A stretch of DNA of 64,000 nt, taken from positions 434,001 to 498,000 of the forward strand of contig NZ_CP067976.1 in assembly GCF_018141665.1 (NCBI RefSeq), given 5' to 3'. The translations under genes were made by a program, and so were the position numbers. This document shows positions 1 to 9,362 of this stretch, in pieces; positions within the stretch are counted from its first letter, which is position 1; each line of letters begins with the position of its first letter. The stretch comes from Wolbachia endosymbiont of Spodoptera picta (GTDB lineage Bacteria; Pseudomonadota; Alphaproteobacteria; Rickettsiales; Anaplasmataceae). The notes beneath the pieces are model-generated. The model did no database searches. It worked only from the letters and a program-made list of their open reading frames with translations, and was not told where the DNA came from.

Positions 1-8
1 GTAGATCT

Positions 9-1805
9 ATGAACAATATAAGAAATTTTGCAATAATAGCACATATAGATCATGGGAAGTCAACTCTTGCTGATCGTTTGATAGAAGAATGTAACGGTCT
101 TGAGACAAGGGAAATGACCAATCAGGTACTTGACTCAATGGATATAGAGCGTGAACGCGGAATCACAATCAAAGCACAAACGGTAAGACTCAATTACACT
201 GCAAATAATGGTAATAAATATTGCCTCAACCTCATGGACACACCAGGTCATGTTGACTTTTCATATGAAGTCAGCCGAAGCTTAGCTGCATGTGAAGGCT
301 CACTTTTGGTGGTGGACAGCAGCCAAGGAGTTGAAGCTCAGACTCTGGCAAATGTGTACAAGGCAATTGACAATAATCATGAGATAATAGTTGTGCTCAA
401 TAAAGTTGACCTTCCTGCTGCAGATCCAGAAAAGGTAAAGCTTCAGATTGAAGAAGTAATTGGTATTGATGCAAGTGAGTCAATTTTGATATCGGCAAAA
501 ACTGGTCTTGGGATAAAGGATGTACTTGAAGCTATAGTGACAAAACTTCCCGCTCCTCAAGGTGATACAAATGCTCCACTGCAAGCAATTTTAGTTGATA
601 GTTGGTATGATCCTTACCTGGGAGTAGTAATTTTAGTGCGAGTTAAAAATGGAGTACTAAAAAAAGGCATGAGAATCGTTATGATGTCTAATAATGCTAC
701 ATATCAGGTCGATAATATCGGTATTTTCACTCCTAAAAAAGTTATGACTGGTGAACTTTCAGCAGGTGAAGTTGGTTTTATAACTGCTTCAATGAAAGAA
801 GTAGCAGACTGCAAAGTAGGAGACACTATTACTGAAGAGAAAAGGCCGTGCAGCAAGGCATTACCTGGCTTTAAAGAAGTACATCCTGTAGTATTTTGCA
901 GTATTTTTCCCAATAACACAGATGATTTTAAATATTTAAGGGAAGCACTAGAAAAATTACATTTAAATGATGCTAGTTTTACATTTGATGCTGAAACGTC
1001 AAATGCCCTAGGTTATGGATTTCGTTGCGGTTTCTTAGGAATGCTACATCTTGAAGTCATTCAAGAAAGACTCGAAAGAGAATTTGATTTAGATCTAACA
1101 GCAACTGCACCGAGTGTTATATATAAAGTTGCAATACAAAATGGTAAAGTTTTAAATATCCATAACCCAAGCGATATGCCAGACCCTACAAAAATTGAAA
1201 TAGTGGAAGAACCGTGGATCACTGCAACTATAATGGTACCTGATCAATATTTAGGAGAGATTCTATCTCTGTGTGAAGAGAGGAGAGGAGAACAGCAGGA
1301 TTTATCTTATGTTGGTAATACGACAACAGCACTACTGAAGTATAAATTACCGCTGTCTGAGGTTGTTTTTGATTTTTACGATAGACTAAAATCAATTTCC
1401 AAGGGATATGCAAGTTTAGATTGGGAAATATCCGATTATCAGGAAAGTCAGATAGATAAATTAAGTTTTTTAGTTAATGGAGAACCTGTGGATGCGTTAG
1501 CCTGCATTGTTCATAAAAGCAGGGCAGAAAAAAGAGGTCGCGAAATATGTGCACGTTTGAAAGACTTGATACCACGCCAGCAATATAAAATCGCGATTCA
1601 AGCGGCAGTAGGCGGAAAAATTATTGCTAGAGAAACGATTAACCCGTATAGAAAAGATGTAACAGCCAAGCTCTATGGTGGAGACGTCACACGAAGGATG
1701 AAGCTGCTTGAAAAGCAGAAGAAAGGTAAGAAAAGATTGCATTCTGTGGGAAACATAAACATCCCACAAAATGCTTTTATTGAGGCTTTGAAAATAAATG
1801 ATTAA
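9..1805 (+). CDS. lepA: Elongation factor 4 (LepA), translational GTPase
   Basis: 598 aa, the usual LepA length. The GTPase motifs are visible: P-loop AHIDHGKST (residues 11-19), DTPGH (77-81) and NKVD (131-134). The rest follows the EF-G-like beta-barrel order and ends in the LepA-specific C-terminal domain, where the Lys/Arg-rich LEKQKKGKKR stretch lies near the end. EF4 acts on the ribosome, where it is thought to back-translocate or remodel stalled ribosomes at the membrane (family knowledge). The start ATG is close to the window edge, so its upstream context is not visible. The next gene lies 240 bases away on the other strand, so the gene is probably the end of its transcript. Confidence 0.97.
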   Translation: MNNIRNFAIIAHIDHGKSTLADRLIEECNGLETREMTNQVLDSMDIERERGITIKAQTVRLNYTANNGNKYCLNLMDTPGHVDFSYEVSRSLAACEGSLLVVDSSQGVEAQTLANVYKAIDNNHEIIVVLNKVDLPAADPEKVKLQIEEVIGIDASESILISAKTGLGIKDVLEAIVTKLPAPQGDTNAPLQAILVDSWYDPYLGVVILVRVKNGVLKKGMRIVMMSNNATYQVDNIGIFTPKKVMTGELSAGEVGFITASMKEVADCKVGDTITEEKRPCSKALPGFKEVHPVVFCSIFPNNTDDFKYLREALEKLHLNDASFTFDAETSNALGYGFRCGFLGMLHLEVIQERLEREFDLDLTATAPSVIYKVAIQNGKVLNIHNPSDMPDPTKIEIVEEPWITATIMVPDQYLGEILSLCEERRGEQQDLSYVGNTTTALLKYKLPLSEVVFDFYDRLKSISKGYASLDWEISDYQESQIDKLSFLVNGEPVDALACIVHKSRAEKRGREICARLKDLIPRQQYKIAIQAAVGGKIIARETINPYRKDVTAKLYGGDVTRRMKLLEKQKKGKKRLHSVGNINIPQNAFIEALKIND

Positions 1806-1936
1806 TATATATCCAAAAACATAAATTTAAAGAACTAAGTGATATTTTCTCAATAAATTTACTGACATTGATATAGGTAAATTTGAAATAGCTATGTGAA
1901 TTTGTAAAACACTATACAAGATACCATACAACGAAA

Positions 1937-1963
1937 TCATCCCAGTGTTAAACGCTGGGATGA
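1937..1963. repeat. Short palindromic element
   Basis: An 11-base arm TCATCCCAGTG is followed after a few bases by CGCTGGGATGA, its near-perfect reverse complement. The same arms recur at about 35.2, 45.4-45.7, 51.6-51.7 and 63 kb, so this is a member of a dispersed palindromic family. It lies between lepA and the convergent unknown gene, where its hairpin could also help end transcription. Confidence 0.7.
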
Positions 1964-2044
1964 CAGAGAGCAGCTCAATTGCTCCACTCAATCAGTAAAA
2001 ATCAGATATATGTAGACATTGGCTAAAACCATTCCAACAACATT

Positions 2045-2917
2045 TTAGTGAAACTTAACAAGCTTATCTATAGTTTTAGTGATGATTCTTGGAGTATTTG
2101 GAGAGACTTCTGAGCCCAGTCTATTTAACCGCTCTATAGCAAACCCGCTGTTCTCATTTATTATGAAATCACATAAAATATTTTCTATATCTTTAATAAC
2201 ACTTTCATGCTTTCTCAGAGGATGGTTATTCGGATATCTATGAATGGTTTTGATGCTAGAATACTCAACGAAAGCTTGATCTTTAAAAGCAAGTTGTCTC
2301 AATTTCTCTTTGAATTTTTCTTCTTCATCTCTTGCTAAAAGGCAAGACTTTATCAGTGATTTTATAATCGAGTTTATAGCCTGATGTATTTCAGAATGCA
2401 CTATAACTTTGATGATATTTTCTTCCACTATGCAATCATAAGTGCTTTTTTCGCTCTTTAATGACTCTATAAGCATTTTGCTATTTTGCGAATTCAATTC
2501 CAGATTCTCTTCACTTATAGGAGTCATTATAAAGGTATTCTTATTTACCCTGATGTAAAATTGTGGCAACCCTTTAGAACAGGCAAATGCTACATCCTTA
2601 GACTCAAGTGCGTGATTGTATGAAGAAGAAAGGGTGCTTGCTATAACGCTACTTGGTACTTTCATTCCATGATTACTTAGGTGATTTAACACATTCTCAA
2701 CATCATGATATGTAAAACCTGTATCTTTTATCAATTCAACAACTTCTATGCAATTGTGTTGTTTATACTCTATTGTCACTTCTTCTGTAAAAAGAGTTTT
2801 AGCTGCTATATGCTTATCAAGCACTGTGAAAATCTTGATGAAACTCTCTAAATCTTGTTTGTTAATTAATTCAATACTAATTAAGTTTTTGCTAACAATT
2901 ATAATATTTTTTATCAT
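2045..2917 (-). CDS. Hypothetical protein, 290 aa
   Basis: I do not recognise a family. The protein opens with a short hydrophobic stretch (MIKNIIIVSKNLISIELI), which is not a convincing signal peptide. The rest is a soluble alpha/beta-looking sequence with no obvious membrane segment. The C-terminal third is richer in charged residues (RDEEEKFKEKLRQ). It is transcribed towards lepA, and its nearest neighbour, grxC, is on the same strand upstream. Composition and codon use look like the surrounding genes. It is probably a lineage-restricted Wolbachia gene; no function is proposed. Confidence 0.75.
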   Translation of the reverse strand: MIKNIIIVSKNLISIELINKQDLESFIKIFTVLDKHIAAKTLFTEEVTIEYKQHNCIEVVELIKDTGFTYHDVENVLNHLSNHGMKVPSSVIASTLSSSYNHALESKDVAFACSKGLPQFYIRVNKNTFIMTPISEENLELNSQNSKMLIESLKSEKSTYDCIVEENIIKVIVHSEIHQAINSIIKSLIKSCLLARDEEEKFKEKLRQLAFKDQAFVEYSSIKTIHRYPNNHPLRKHESVIKDIENILCDFIINENSGFAIERLNRLGSEVSPNTPRIITKTIDKLVKFH

Positions 2918-2975
2918 TTTTTCCCACTAAAAAAACTCACTAGATGAATTGTATTTTTAATTCATTAAAAATTGT

Positions 2976-3383
2976 TTAAAGTGGGTATGCCAGCAACAGT
3001 AAGACAAAAAAACCACATAAATCTTCATTATGTATTATATTACATCCCTCGTGTTCATCACTGCCGCTTGTGTAAGCTGTTGCATTAATGCTATCTTCAT
3101 TGTTATTTAACATATTATCCAACTTTCCTTCTTTTTCAAGATCCATCAATTTGTCACATCCAGCAATATGATGTACATAATCACCATTTTCATCAGTAAT
3201 AAAAATTTGTGGAACTGTCCTGACGTTATATTTTGATTTTATACCGTCAAACAAATCCGAGTTTCTAAGTACATCAATTTCTTCGTATTTCACACCTTTT
3301 TCATCCAATAACTCTTTTGCTTTCTTGCAGAATGGGCAGTACTTCTTCACATATATTACAACTTTTCCTTTAGTGTTTTTCAT
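2976..3383 (-). CDS. grxC: Glutaredoxin 3 (GrxC family) with unusual C-terminal tail
   Basis: Dithiol glutaredoxin that reduces disulfides with glutathione. The CPFC active site is at residues 16-19, the cis-proline TVP motif near residue 56, and the glutathione-binding GCDKL motif near residue 75. The thioredoxin-like fold is complete by about residue 92. Family members are about 85 aa, but this one is 135 aa. The extra 43 residues are Asn/Ser/Glu-rich, then contain two more cysteines and end in a hydrophobic run (FFVLLLLAYPL). The extension may be a readthrough product of a lost stop or a membrane-seeking tail. Grx activity itself is well supported. The gene is divergent from ribF across about 70 A+T-rich bases. 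Confidence 0.92.
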   Translation of the reverse strand: MKNTKGKVVIYVKKYCPFCKKAKELLDEKGVKYEEIDVLRNSDLFDGIKSKYNVRTVPQIFITDENGDYVHHIAGCDKLMDLEKEGKLDNMLNNNEDSINATAYTSGSDEHEGCNIIHNEDLCGFFVLLLLAYPL

Positions 3384-3451
3384 GATTTATCTCCATAGTT
3401 TATAAAATACAACTATTATATATAAAAAATATATATAAAATATCAAATTGT

Positions 3452-4384
3452 ATGAAAATTATTTACAACTGTGAGCAAGGGATAAAAGATAATGTGGCAC
3501 TAACTTTCGGAAATTTCGATGGCGTTCATTTAGGACATAAGTTTGCAATTTCCAATCTAAAGAAGGTAGCACAAGAAAGAGGATTACCCTCTGCAGTTTT
3601 AACTTTTGAGCCTCACCCATCAACTGTTTTATTTAGTAGGAACAATTTTAGGTTGATAGACCAAGAACAAAAAAAGGAACTTATCAGCAGCTATGGTATA
3701 GATTACTTGTATATCATTAATTTTAGTAGAGGTTTTTCTGAGGTTAGCTGCGATGACTTTATTGGTAAGATTTTGGTAAAGAAGTATGGTGCTAAACATA
3801 TAACTGTTGGAGAAAGTTGTACTTTTGGTCACAAACGATTGGGTAACATATTAACTCTAGAAAAATATTCTCAGATGTATGAATATTCTTTAACTAAATT
3901 AGAGCCATTGATAATCGATAGAAAAATTTGCTCTTCTTCCTCAATCAGGGAGTGTTTACAAAAAGGCGAAATAGAAATTGCTAATAAATTACTTGGTAGG
4001 TCTTATCAAGTTTCTGGTATTGTAACAAAAGGTGCATGTAGAGGTAGAGAAATAGGGTTTCCAACCATAAACATTCCGATAGAAGATTACATGATAAAAC
4101 CTAAGCTTGGTACATATTACGCCAAAGTTGCATTTTCTGAAAATAGTTCAAGTTGGCTATATGGAGTAGTCAACATTGGTATGAGACCTACATTTAAGGA
4201 CTTAAAAAAACCTATAGTAGAAATGCATATATTTGACTTCAACGAAAATGTATACAATTTTAAGGTTGACATACAACTTTTAAAATTTATTAGGGCAGAA
4301 AAAAAATTCCATAGTATTAACGAGTTAACAAAACAGATAGATCGTGATATAATGAAGGCTTACCAGTTAAAGATAAATTTATGA
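3452..4384 (+). CDS. ribF: Bifunctional riboflavin kinase / FAD synthetase
   Basis: 310 aa, normal for bacterial RibF, which converts riboflavin to FMN and then FAD. The N-terminal nucleotidyltransferase half has TFGNFDGVHLGH (residues 18-29) and the SSSSIRE motif (about 165-172). The C-terminal riboflavin kinase half has GREIGFPTINI and the YGVVNIGMRPTF stretch. It starts a compact run: its TGA stop overlaps the ATG of lspA (ATGA), which suggests translational coupling, and the two M16 peptidase genes follow almost without gaps. The ribF-lspA neighbourhood is a common bacterial arrangement. Confidence 0.97.
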   Translation: MKIIYNCEQGIKDNVALTFGNFDGVHLGHKFAISNLKKVAQERGLPSAVLTFEPHPSTVLFSRNNFRLIDQEQKKELISSYGIDYLYIINFSRGFSEVSCDDFIGKILVKKYGAKHITVGESCTFGHKRLGNILTLEKYSQMYEYSLTKLEPLIIDRKICSSSSIRECLQKGEIEIANKLLGRSYQVSGIVTKGACRGREIGFPTINIPIEDYMIKPKLGTYYAKVAFSENSSSWLYGVVNIGMRPTFKDLKKPIVEMHIFDFNENVYNFKVDIQLLKFIRAEKKFHSINELTKQIDRDIMKAYQLKINL

Positions 4385-4857
4385 AAAGGATATGTTTAGT
4401 TATTATATTGATTATAGTATCATTCGATCAAACAAGTAAATTGTATATAAACTCTTTGATTGATGAGGGGGAGTCAATCGAGATTACTAGTTTTATGAAA
4501 TTAGTTGAAGTTTGGAATTCAGGAATTAGCTTTGGAATGTGTAGTACTCTGCCGCATGGCAGCTTCTTTTTTTCAGCATGTTCAATATTAATAATTGGTA
4601 TACTTGCATACTTGATATATAAATCTAATGATAAGTCAATTTACCTTAGTTTTTCTCTGATGATTGGTGGAGCGATCGGAAATGTAATTGATAGAATCTA
4701 TTGGGGAGCTGTATATGACTTCATATATTTTCATATCAATGATTGGTATTGGCCAGCCTTTAATTTAGCAGATCTATCTATAGTTTGTGGAATGTGTACA
4801 TTGTTATATAAGTGGTATATATATGATAGGTCTATCTCTAAGCAAAATGAGGAATGA
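4381..4857 (+). CDS. lspA: Lipoprotein signal peptidase (signal peptidase II)
   Basis: 158 aa inner-membrane aspartic protease that removes signal peptides from prolipoproteins after Lgt has added diacylglycerol; lgt is also in this window at 10.8 kb. Four hydrophobic segments are visible. The family motifs GNVIDR (100-105), VYDF (111-114) and FNLAD (127-131) supply the two catalytic aspartates, Asp113 and Asp131. The start overlaps the ribF stop by four bases. Its stop lies only 4 bases before the start chosen for the next peptidase gene, so one transcript is likely. Confidence 0.96.
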   Translation: MKRICLVIILIIVSFDQTSKLYINSLIDEGESIEITSFMKLVEVWNSGISFGMCSTLPHGSFFFSACSILIIGILAYLIYKSNDKSIYLSFSLMIGGAIGNVIDRIYWGAVYDFIYFHINDWYWPAFNLADLSIVCGMCTLLYKWYIYDRSISKQNEE

Positions 4858-4861
4858 AATA

Positions 4862-6193
4862 ATGCTTCGCAAATTCTTTAGTTTTTTTATACTATCTGTG
4901 TTTTTTTTCATTTGTCCGATTTCTTTGGAAGCTGAAATCATAAAGCATGCTAAGCTCAGTAACGGATTGGATGTTTATGTAGTACCTAATCACCGAATTC
5001 CAGCTGTTTTTCATGCAATAATATATAAAGTTGGGGGAATGGATGACCCAATTGGCAAAACAGGCTTGGCTCACTACTTTGAACACTTAATGTTTGAAAC
5101 TACAGGAAAATTTAAAGACATAGAATCCACTTTGGGCAGCATTGGGGCCCAATTTAATGCTTTTACCACTAAAGAATACACCTGCTACTACGAATTAGTT
5201 CTCAAAAAAGATTTACCACTAGCAATGGAAATTGAAGCAGATAGAATGGGCAATTTTGATGTTACTCAAGACAAAATAGATAGAGAAAAAAATATCGTAT
5301 TAGAAGAAAGAAAGATGAGATTTGATAATAATCCTGAAGCTTTACTATGGGAGGAAATGAACAGTGCATTTTATCGTAATGGCTATGGTAGGTCTGTTAT
5401 TGGTTGGGAGAGCGATATTAAAACTTACAATAAAGATGACATAACAAGGTTTCATGATAACTATTATCATCCAGATAATGCTATACTGCTCGTTGTTGGT
5501 GATGTAGAATTTGAAGAAGTAGCAGGATTAGCAAAGGAAAAATATGGTGCAATTAAAGCTGAGCCTTTAGTTAAGCATTATCCGAACCAAGATTCAATAC
5601 ATAATGCAGATATATCGGTAATTTTAGAAAGCACTGAAGTAAAAGAGCCAGTTTTATACTTTCGCTATAGTGTTCCTTTATTTGAGCAAATAAGTGAAAC
5701 TTTTCCTGTTGATTTGGCAGTTGATGTTTTGGGGCATGGCAAGTCTAGTAAGCTATATAAAGATTTAGTTCTAGATAAGAATGTAGCAGTAGAAGTGTTT
5801 GCTTATTATAATAGCTTAGCTTTTAGTAATGGTTACATTGAGATTCGGGTAACTCCAAAAAGCGGGGTGAATTTGGATGCTGTTGCAAGAGAGTTAGAAA
5901 ATTCTATTAATCACTTTACCTCTGAAGAAATAACAAGTGAAGAGTTGCAAAGCACAAAGTCTAAATACAAAGCAGCACAGTTTGATAATCTATCTGATTT
6001 AACTAGTGTAGCAATGTTTTATATACCACGTCTAGCACTAGGTATCCCACTTGATGAAATAGACATTTCACATAGCAAAATTAATGATGTCAATCTGAAA
6101 GATGTAAATCACAAAATTCGTACTATTTTTTCTACTAATAAATTAGTCGGCCGTTTGTTACCAAAAGGAGGTAATGATGATGAGAATAAGTAA
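4862..6193 (+). CDS. M16 family zinc peptidase, catalytic subunit
   Basis: 443 aa from the start chosen here. An upstream in-frame ATG exists inside lspA, but starting at 4862 gives a clean signal peptide (MLRKFFSFFILSVFFFICPI...LEA), so the protein is probably periplasmic. The inverted zinc motif HYFEH (71-75) and the downstream NIVLEERKMR glutamate helix mark an active M16B peptidase of the PqqL/processing-peptidase type. It is followed by a partner gene that lacks the zinc motif, the usual active/inactive M16 pairing, probably working as a heterodimer that degrades peptides. It belongs to the ribF-lspA run. Confidence 0.93.
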   Translation: MLRKFFSFFILSVFFFICPISLEAEIIKHAKLSNGLDVYVVPNHRIPAVFHAIIYKVGGMDDPIGKTGLAHYFEHLMFETTGKFKDIESTLGSIGAQFNAFTTKEYTCYYELVLKKDLPLAMEIEADRMGNFDVTQDKIDREKNIVLEERKMRFDNNPEALLWEEMNSAFYRNGYGRSVIGWESDIKTYNKDDITRFHDNYYHPDNAILLVVGDVEFEEVAGLAKEKYGAIKAEPLVKHYPNQDSIHNADISVILESTEVKEPVLYFRYSVPLFEQISETFPVDLAVDVLGHGKSSKLYKDLVLDKNVAVEVFAYYNSLAFSNGYIEIRVTPKSGVNLDAVARELENSINHFTSEEITSEELQSTKSKYKAAQFDNLSDLTSVAMFYIPRLALGIPLDEIDISHSKINDVNLKDVNHKIRTIFSTNKLVGRLLPKGGNDDENK

Positions 6194-7502
6194 GCTTGTA
6201 TTTCTACTTTTTTTCTGTCTGGTCTTTAATTTGCAGGCGAGCAGCTACCTAAATATAGAGGAGGTTACTACTAATAAAGGGCTTAAGTTTTTGTTTATTG
6301 AAAACCGTGATCTACCAAAAGTTTCACTCAATATATCATTCAAAGATGCAGGTTACGTGTATGAAAGTGCAGAAAAGCAGGGGCTTGCTTGGTTTACTTC
6401 TCTTGTAATTCAAGAAGGAGCAGGAAAAAATGATGCCAAAGATTTTGTAAAAAAGCTTGAGGATAAAGGAATTAGTTTAAATTTTACTGCTGGTTTAGAA
6501 GCATTTAGGGTTTCATTAAACACTTTATCTGAGAATCTAGAGGATGCAATTTCACTACTAAGTGATGCTATAATGCGTCCTAAAGTTGATCCTGAAGGAT
6601 TGAATAGAGTTTTTGAAAAAGCCAAAGTAAACTTTAATAATTTTGAAAAAGATCCTTATTTTATTGCTGCAAAAGAGTTGGATACGTTGTTGTTCAAAAA
6701 ACATCCTTACTCAAGAGATCCATATGGAACTCTAGACACTATAATGAGCGTTACTAGAGACGATGTTTTAACATACATAAAGCGTAGTTTTACTAAGGAT
6801 AATATTGTTATTAGTATTGTTGGTTGTGCAACAAAAGAAGAAGTTAGTACGCTGCTCGATAAATATTTATCTAAGTTACCATCAAAAAGATCGAAAGTTA
6901 GGAAGGTATCTGTAAAAAATGAATTTGGGCCTGCAGAAAGTAAGAGCGTTTTTATGGATATACCACAGAGTGTAATACTTTTTGCTCAAAAAGGCATAGC
7001 ATATGAAGACCCTAATTACTATAATGCTAGTGTTTTGATTAATGCGCTTGGTAGTATGAGTCTAAACTCAATACTGATGAAAGAGTTGAGACAAAATCTA
7101 GGTATTACTTATGGTGTTAGTGCACGTAATGTTCCTAATAAGCATGGAAATATTATATCTGGATTTATGAGTACTGATAGTTCCACTGCTAGCAAAGCTA
7201 TATCAGCAGTAAAAGATACATTTAGCAGAATAAAAGAGGAAGGAATTGACGAACAATTATTCAAGGATGCAAAAACCAGTTTAGTAAATAACCTTATCTT
7301 CTCTTTTCTATCCAATAATGCAAATATAGCAACGTTACTGGATAGTATGCAGATAGATGATCGTGATATTAACCATATAAATAATTATGCAAATATCATT
7401 AATGATGTTCAATTGGAAAAAGTAAACAAGCTGGCAAGTTCTTTACTGAATCCTGAAAATTTATTTTTTGTTGAAGTTGGAAGAAACGCTCAAGGTCAAT
7501 AG
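6180..7502 (+). CDS. M16 family peptidase-like protein, non-catalytic subunit
   Basis: About 440 aa with a signal peptide (MRISKLVFLLFFCLVFNLQA). Three ATGs in a row (6174, 6177, 6180) follow a strong AGGAGG at 6166-6171; spacing favours 6177 or 6180. The start lies inside the end of the catalytic M16 gene, so translation is probably coupled. The position of the HxxEH motif reads GLAWFTSLVIQEGAG, so zinc ligands are missing. The R/Y region (LRQNLGITYGVSARN) of non-catalytic M16 subunits is present. It probably pairs with the upstream peptidase. Its end overlaps the convergent purN gene by 7 bases. Confidence 0.92.
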   Translation: MRISKLVFLLFFCLVFNLQASSYLNIEEVTTNKGLKFLFIENRDLPKVSLNISFKDAGYVYESAEKQGLAWFTSLVIQEGAGKNDAKDFVKKLEDKGISLNFTAGLEAFRVSLNTLSENLEDAISLLSDAIMRPKVDPEGLNRVFEKAKVNFNNFEKDPYFIAAKELDTLLFKKHPYSRDPYGTLDTIMSVTRDDVLTYIKRSFTKDNIVISIVGCATKEEVSTLLDKYLSKLPSKRSKVRKVSVKNEFGPAESKSVFMDIPQSVILFAQKGIAYEDPNYYNASVLINALGSMSLNSILMKELRQNLGITYGVSARNVPNKHGNIISGFMSTDSSTASKAISAVKDTFSRIKEEGIDEQLFKDAKTSLVNNLIFSFLSNNANIATLLDSMQIDDRDINHINNYANIINDVQLEKVNKLASSLLNPENLFFVEVGRNAQGQ

Positions 7503-8062
7503 TTAATACCTTCTGCTATTGATCTTACTGCTTTTACATAACACTTATGCTCTTCAGCTAGAATGCGCTCTGAGAGACTGTGAACATCATCATTTGGTAA
7601 CACTGGAACAGTAGCTTGAGCGATTATGGCTCCAGCATCAATTTCAGGAGTAACATAATGCACAGTACATCCTGTAATTTTTACACCCGCTTTCAGAGCT
7701 TGCTCCTGAGCATTTAGGCCCTTAAATGACGGAAGTAAAGAGGGATGAATATTTATAACTTTGTTATGCCATTTATTCAGGAAATTGGCCTTTATAATTC
7801 TCATAAACCCTGCAAGGCAAATTAAATCAACCTTATGTTGAACAAGTATTTCATGAATTTTATCAGTATCAAGTGGCTTATCTTCAACAACAAACGCTGA
7901 AACTCCTGCTTGCTTTGCTATTTTAAGGCCTCCAGCTTCACTATTATTTGTGATAACACACACAGTTTCAGCAGGGAAATTCTGATCTTGACATGCTTCT
8001 ATTAAAGCCTGCATGTTTGATCCTCTACCTGAAATTAGTATTCCGAGTTTTATCTTTTTCAT
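7496..8062 (-). CDS. purN: Phosphoribosylglycinamide formyltransferase
   Basis: 188 aa; transfers a formyl group from 10-formyl-THF to GAR in purine synthesis. The longer frame begins 14 codons upstream, but the MKKIKLGILISGRGSN start fits the family length and N-terminus. Visible motifs are SGRGSNMQALIEA (GAR phosphate binding), the NIHPSLLPSFKG stretch with the catalytic Asn/His, and TGCTVHYV...DAGAII with the catalytic Asp. With purH at 33.5 kb it indicates retained purine biosynthesis. It converges on and slightly overlaps the M16 partner gene. Confidence 0.96.
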   Translation of the reverse strand: MKKIKLGILISGRGSNMQALIEACQDQNFPAETVCVITNNSEAGGLKIAKQAGVSAFVVEDKPLDTDKIHEILVQHKVDLICLAGFMRIIKANFLNKWHNKVINIHPSLLPSFKGLNAQEQALKAGVKITGCTVHYVTPEIDAGAIIAQATVPVLPNDDVHSLSERILAEEHKCYVKAVRSIAEGINY

Positions 8063-8328
8063 TTTAGTGCAGACGTAAGAATGGATATTAATAAAATAGC
8101 TCAAAAGGAAAGTTTATTTTAGAATAAATACTATTGTGTAGCAATATTTTACACTGCTGGATAATATGGAATTAAAGAAATCATTCAGTTTGAAGTAACT
8201 TTAACATTTAATTTTAGGAATATTATACAATTTATGGTAAATAAATGCATATTTTTATGGCTGCGTTATTATTTATTTAACAAAGTATTAGTATAATTTA
8301 CTACACTGAATTAAATGGAGAAAATTCA

Positions 8329-8745
8329 ATGAATAAATTACCAAGCAATGCAAAAACAAGCAAGTCTCAGGTTACTCAGTGGGAGGTAATAAAAAATTGT
8401 GAATATTCTGATAATTGTTTATCAAAAGTAGTAACTTTATACGTCATTAAAATGGCAGAATTATCAGATATTTATACGAGTAATGAACCTGAAATTAATA
8501 CTATACTTACAAGAATAAGCATAACAAGTGAAAATGCATTTTTAAATAAGGTTGTTGATATTGAAATTATGGAGGGCATTTTTCCGTACAAATTCAACAG
8601 CAAGAAGAAAAATAACATATCAAGGCTAGAAGATTTGTACAATTATTTATGTTCTACTGTTATTGATAGCCTTCCAAAAGAAATGCTTGAGAGCTTAAGA
8701 AGAGAATACAGAGACGCTATTAACTTATTTAAAGCAATTACTTAA
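8329..8745 (+). CDS. Hypothetical protein, 138 aa
   Basis: No family recognised. It is a small soluble protein, mostly predicted helical, with no signal peptide or membrane segment. A GGAG ribosome-binding site lies just before the ATG (ATGGAGAAAATTCAATG). A TATAAT box is seen at 8292-8297, but no good -35. The stop codon overlaps the end of the convergent mnhE gene by 8 bases. The 224-base gap before it (8105-8328) is A+T-rich and otherwise featureless. Confidence 0.65.
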   Translation: MNKLPSNAKTSKSQVTQWEVIKNCEYSDNCLSKVVTLYVIKMAELSDIYTSNEPEINTILTRISITSENAFLNKVVDIEIMEGIFPYKFNSKKKNNISRLEDLYNYLCSTVIDSLPKEMLESLRREYRDAINLFKAIT

Positions 8746-9259
8746 CTAGGTGTAGCATTTTTAAGACTTTACCTTCTATTTCAGAAATGCCACTTTCAAG
8801 ATCTTTATCTATCAAACATATGGTAGATAAATATGTTTTCTGCTTCTTTTCAACATTGATAGTTAAAGTTCCAGGAGTAATCGTAACCGAGTTAGCAAAT
8901 AATGCAATGGTCTTATCATTATGTCCTATGCATTCTCTTACAATAACAATTGGCTCAACTGTAGATTTGAATCGTAGCACCTTTTTTGTTACATAAATAC
9001 TTGAAAAAATAATTTGGTAAATTAGCCAAGGTATATAACTTATAAGCTGATAAAGTGACAGCCTACCACTATCATTTAGAATTTGACTAAGGGCACTTTC
9101 AGCATCAATTAACCTTTTAAAGATAATCAATGTGAACACAGAAGAAAATACTCCACAGAGAATAAAAAAAGGCTCAAAATAACCAGACAATGTAATCCAT
9201 AGAGAAGACAAAATCACAAATGATAGAGAAAAAAACTTAATATTTTGCCTGACTTTCAT
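8738..9259 (-). CDS. mnhE: Na+/H+ antiporter subunit E (MnhE/MrpE family)
   Basis: 173 aa. Two or three hydrophobic segments in the first 70 residues (FFSLSFVILSSLWITLSGYF, then FILCGVFSSVFTLIIF and the LISYIPWLIYQIIF stretch) are followed by the family's cytoplasmic domain with the SVTITPGTLTINV signature. Mrp complexes exchange Na+ for H+ across the inner membrane and normally need six or seven subunits. No other mnh/mrp gene is in this window, so the rest must lie elsewhere, as is common in Rickettsiales, or this subunit is orphaned. Confidence 0.88.
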   Translation of the reverse strand: MKVRQNIKFFSLSFVILSSLWITLSGYFEPFFILCGVFSSVFTLIIFKRLIDAESALSQILNDSGRLSLYQLISYIPWLIYQIIFSSIYVTKKVLRFKSTVEPIVIVRECIGHNDKTIALFANSVTITPGTLTINVEKKQKTYLSTICLIDKDLESGISEIEGKVLKMLHLVK

Positions 9260-9362
9260 GATTTGGAGTATAACTTAAATGATTTTTTAGGAAAATAAAA
9301 AGTTCTTGATTTTTGTGTCAAAGAACATAATAACCAAGTTATTTTAATAAGTAGTGGAGATT

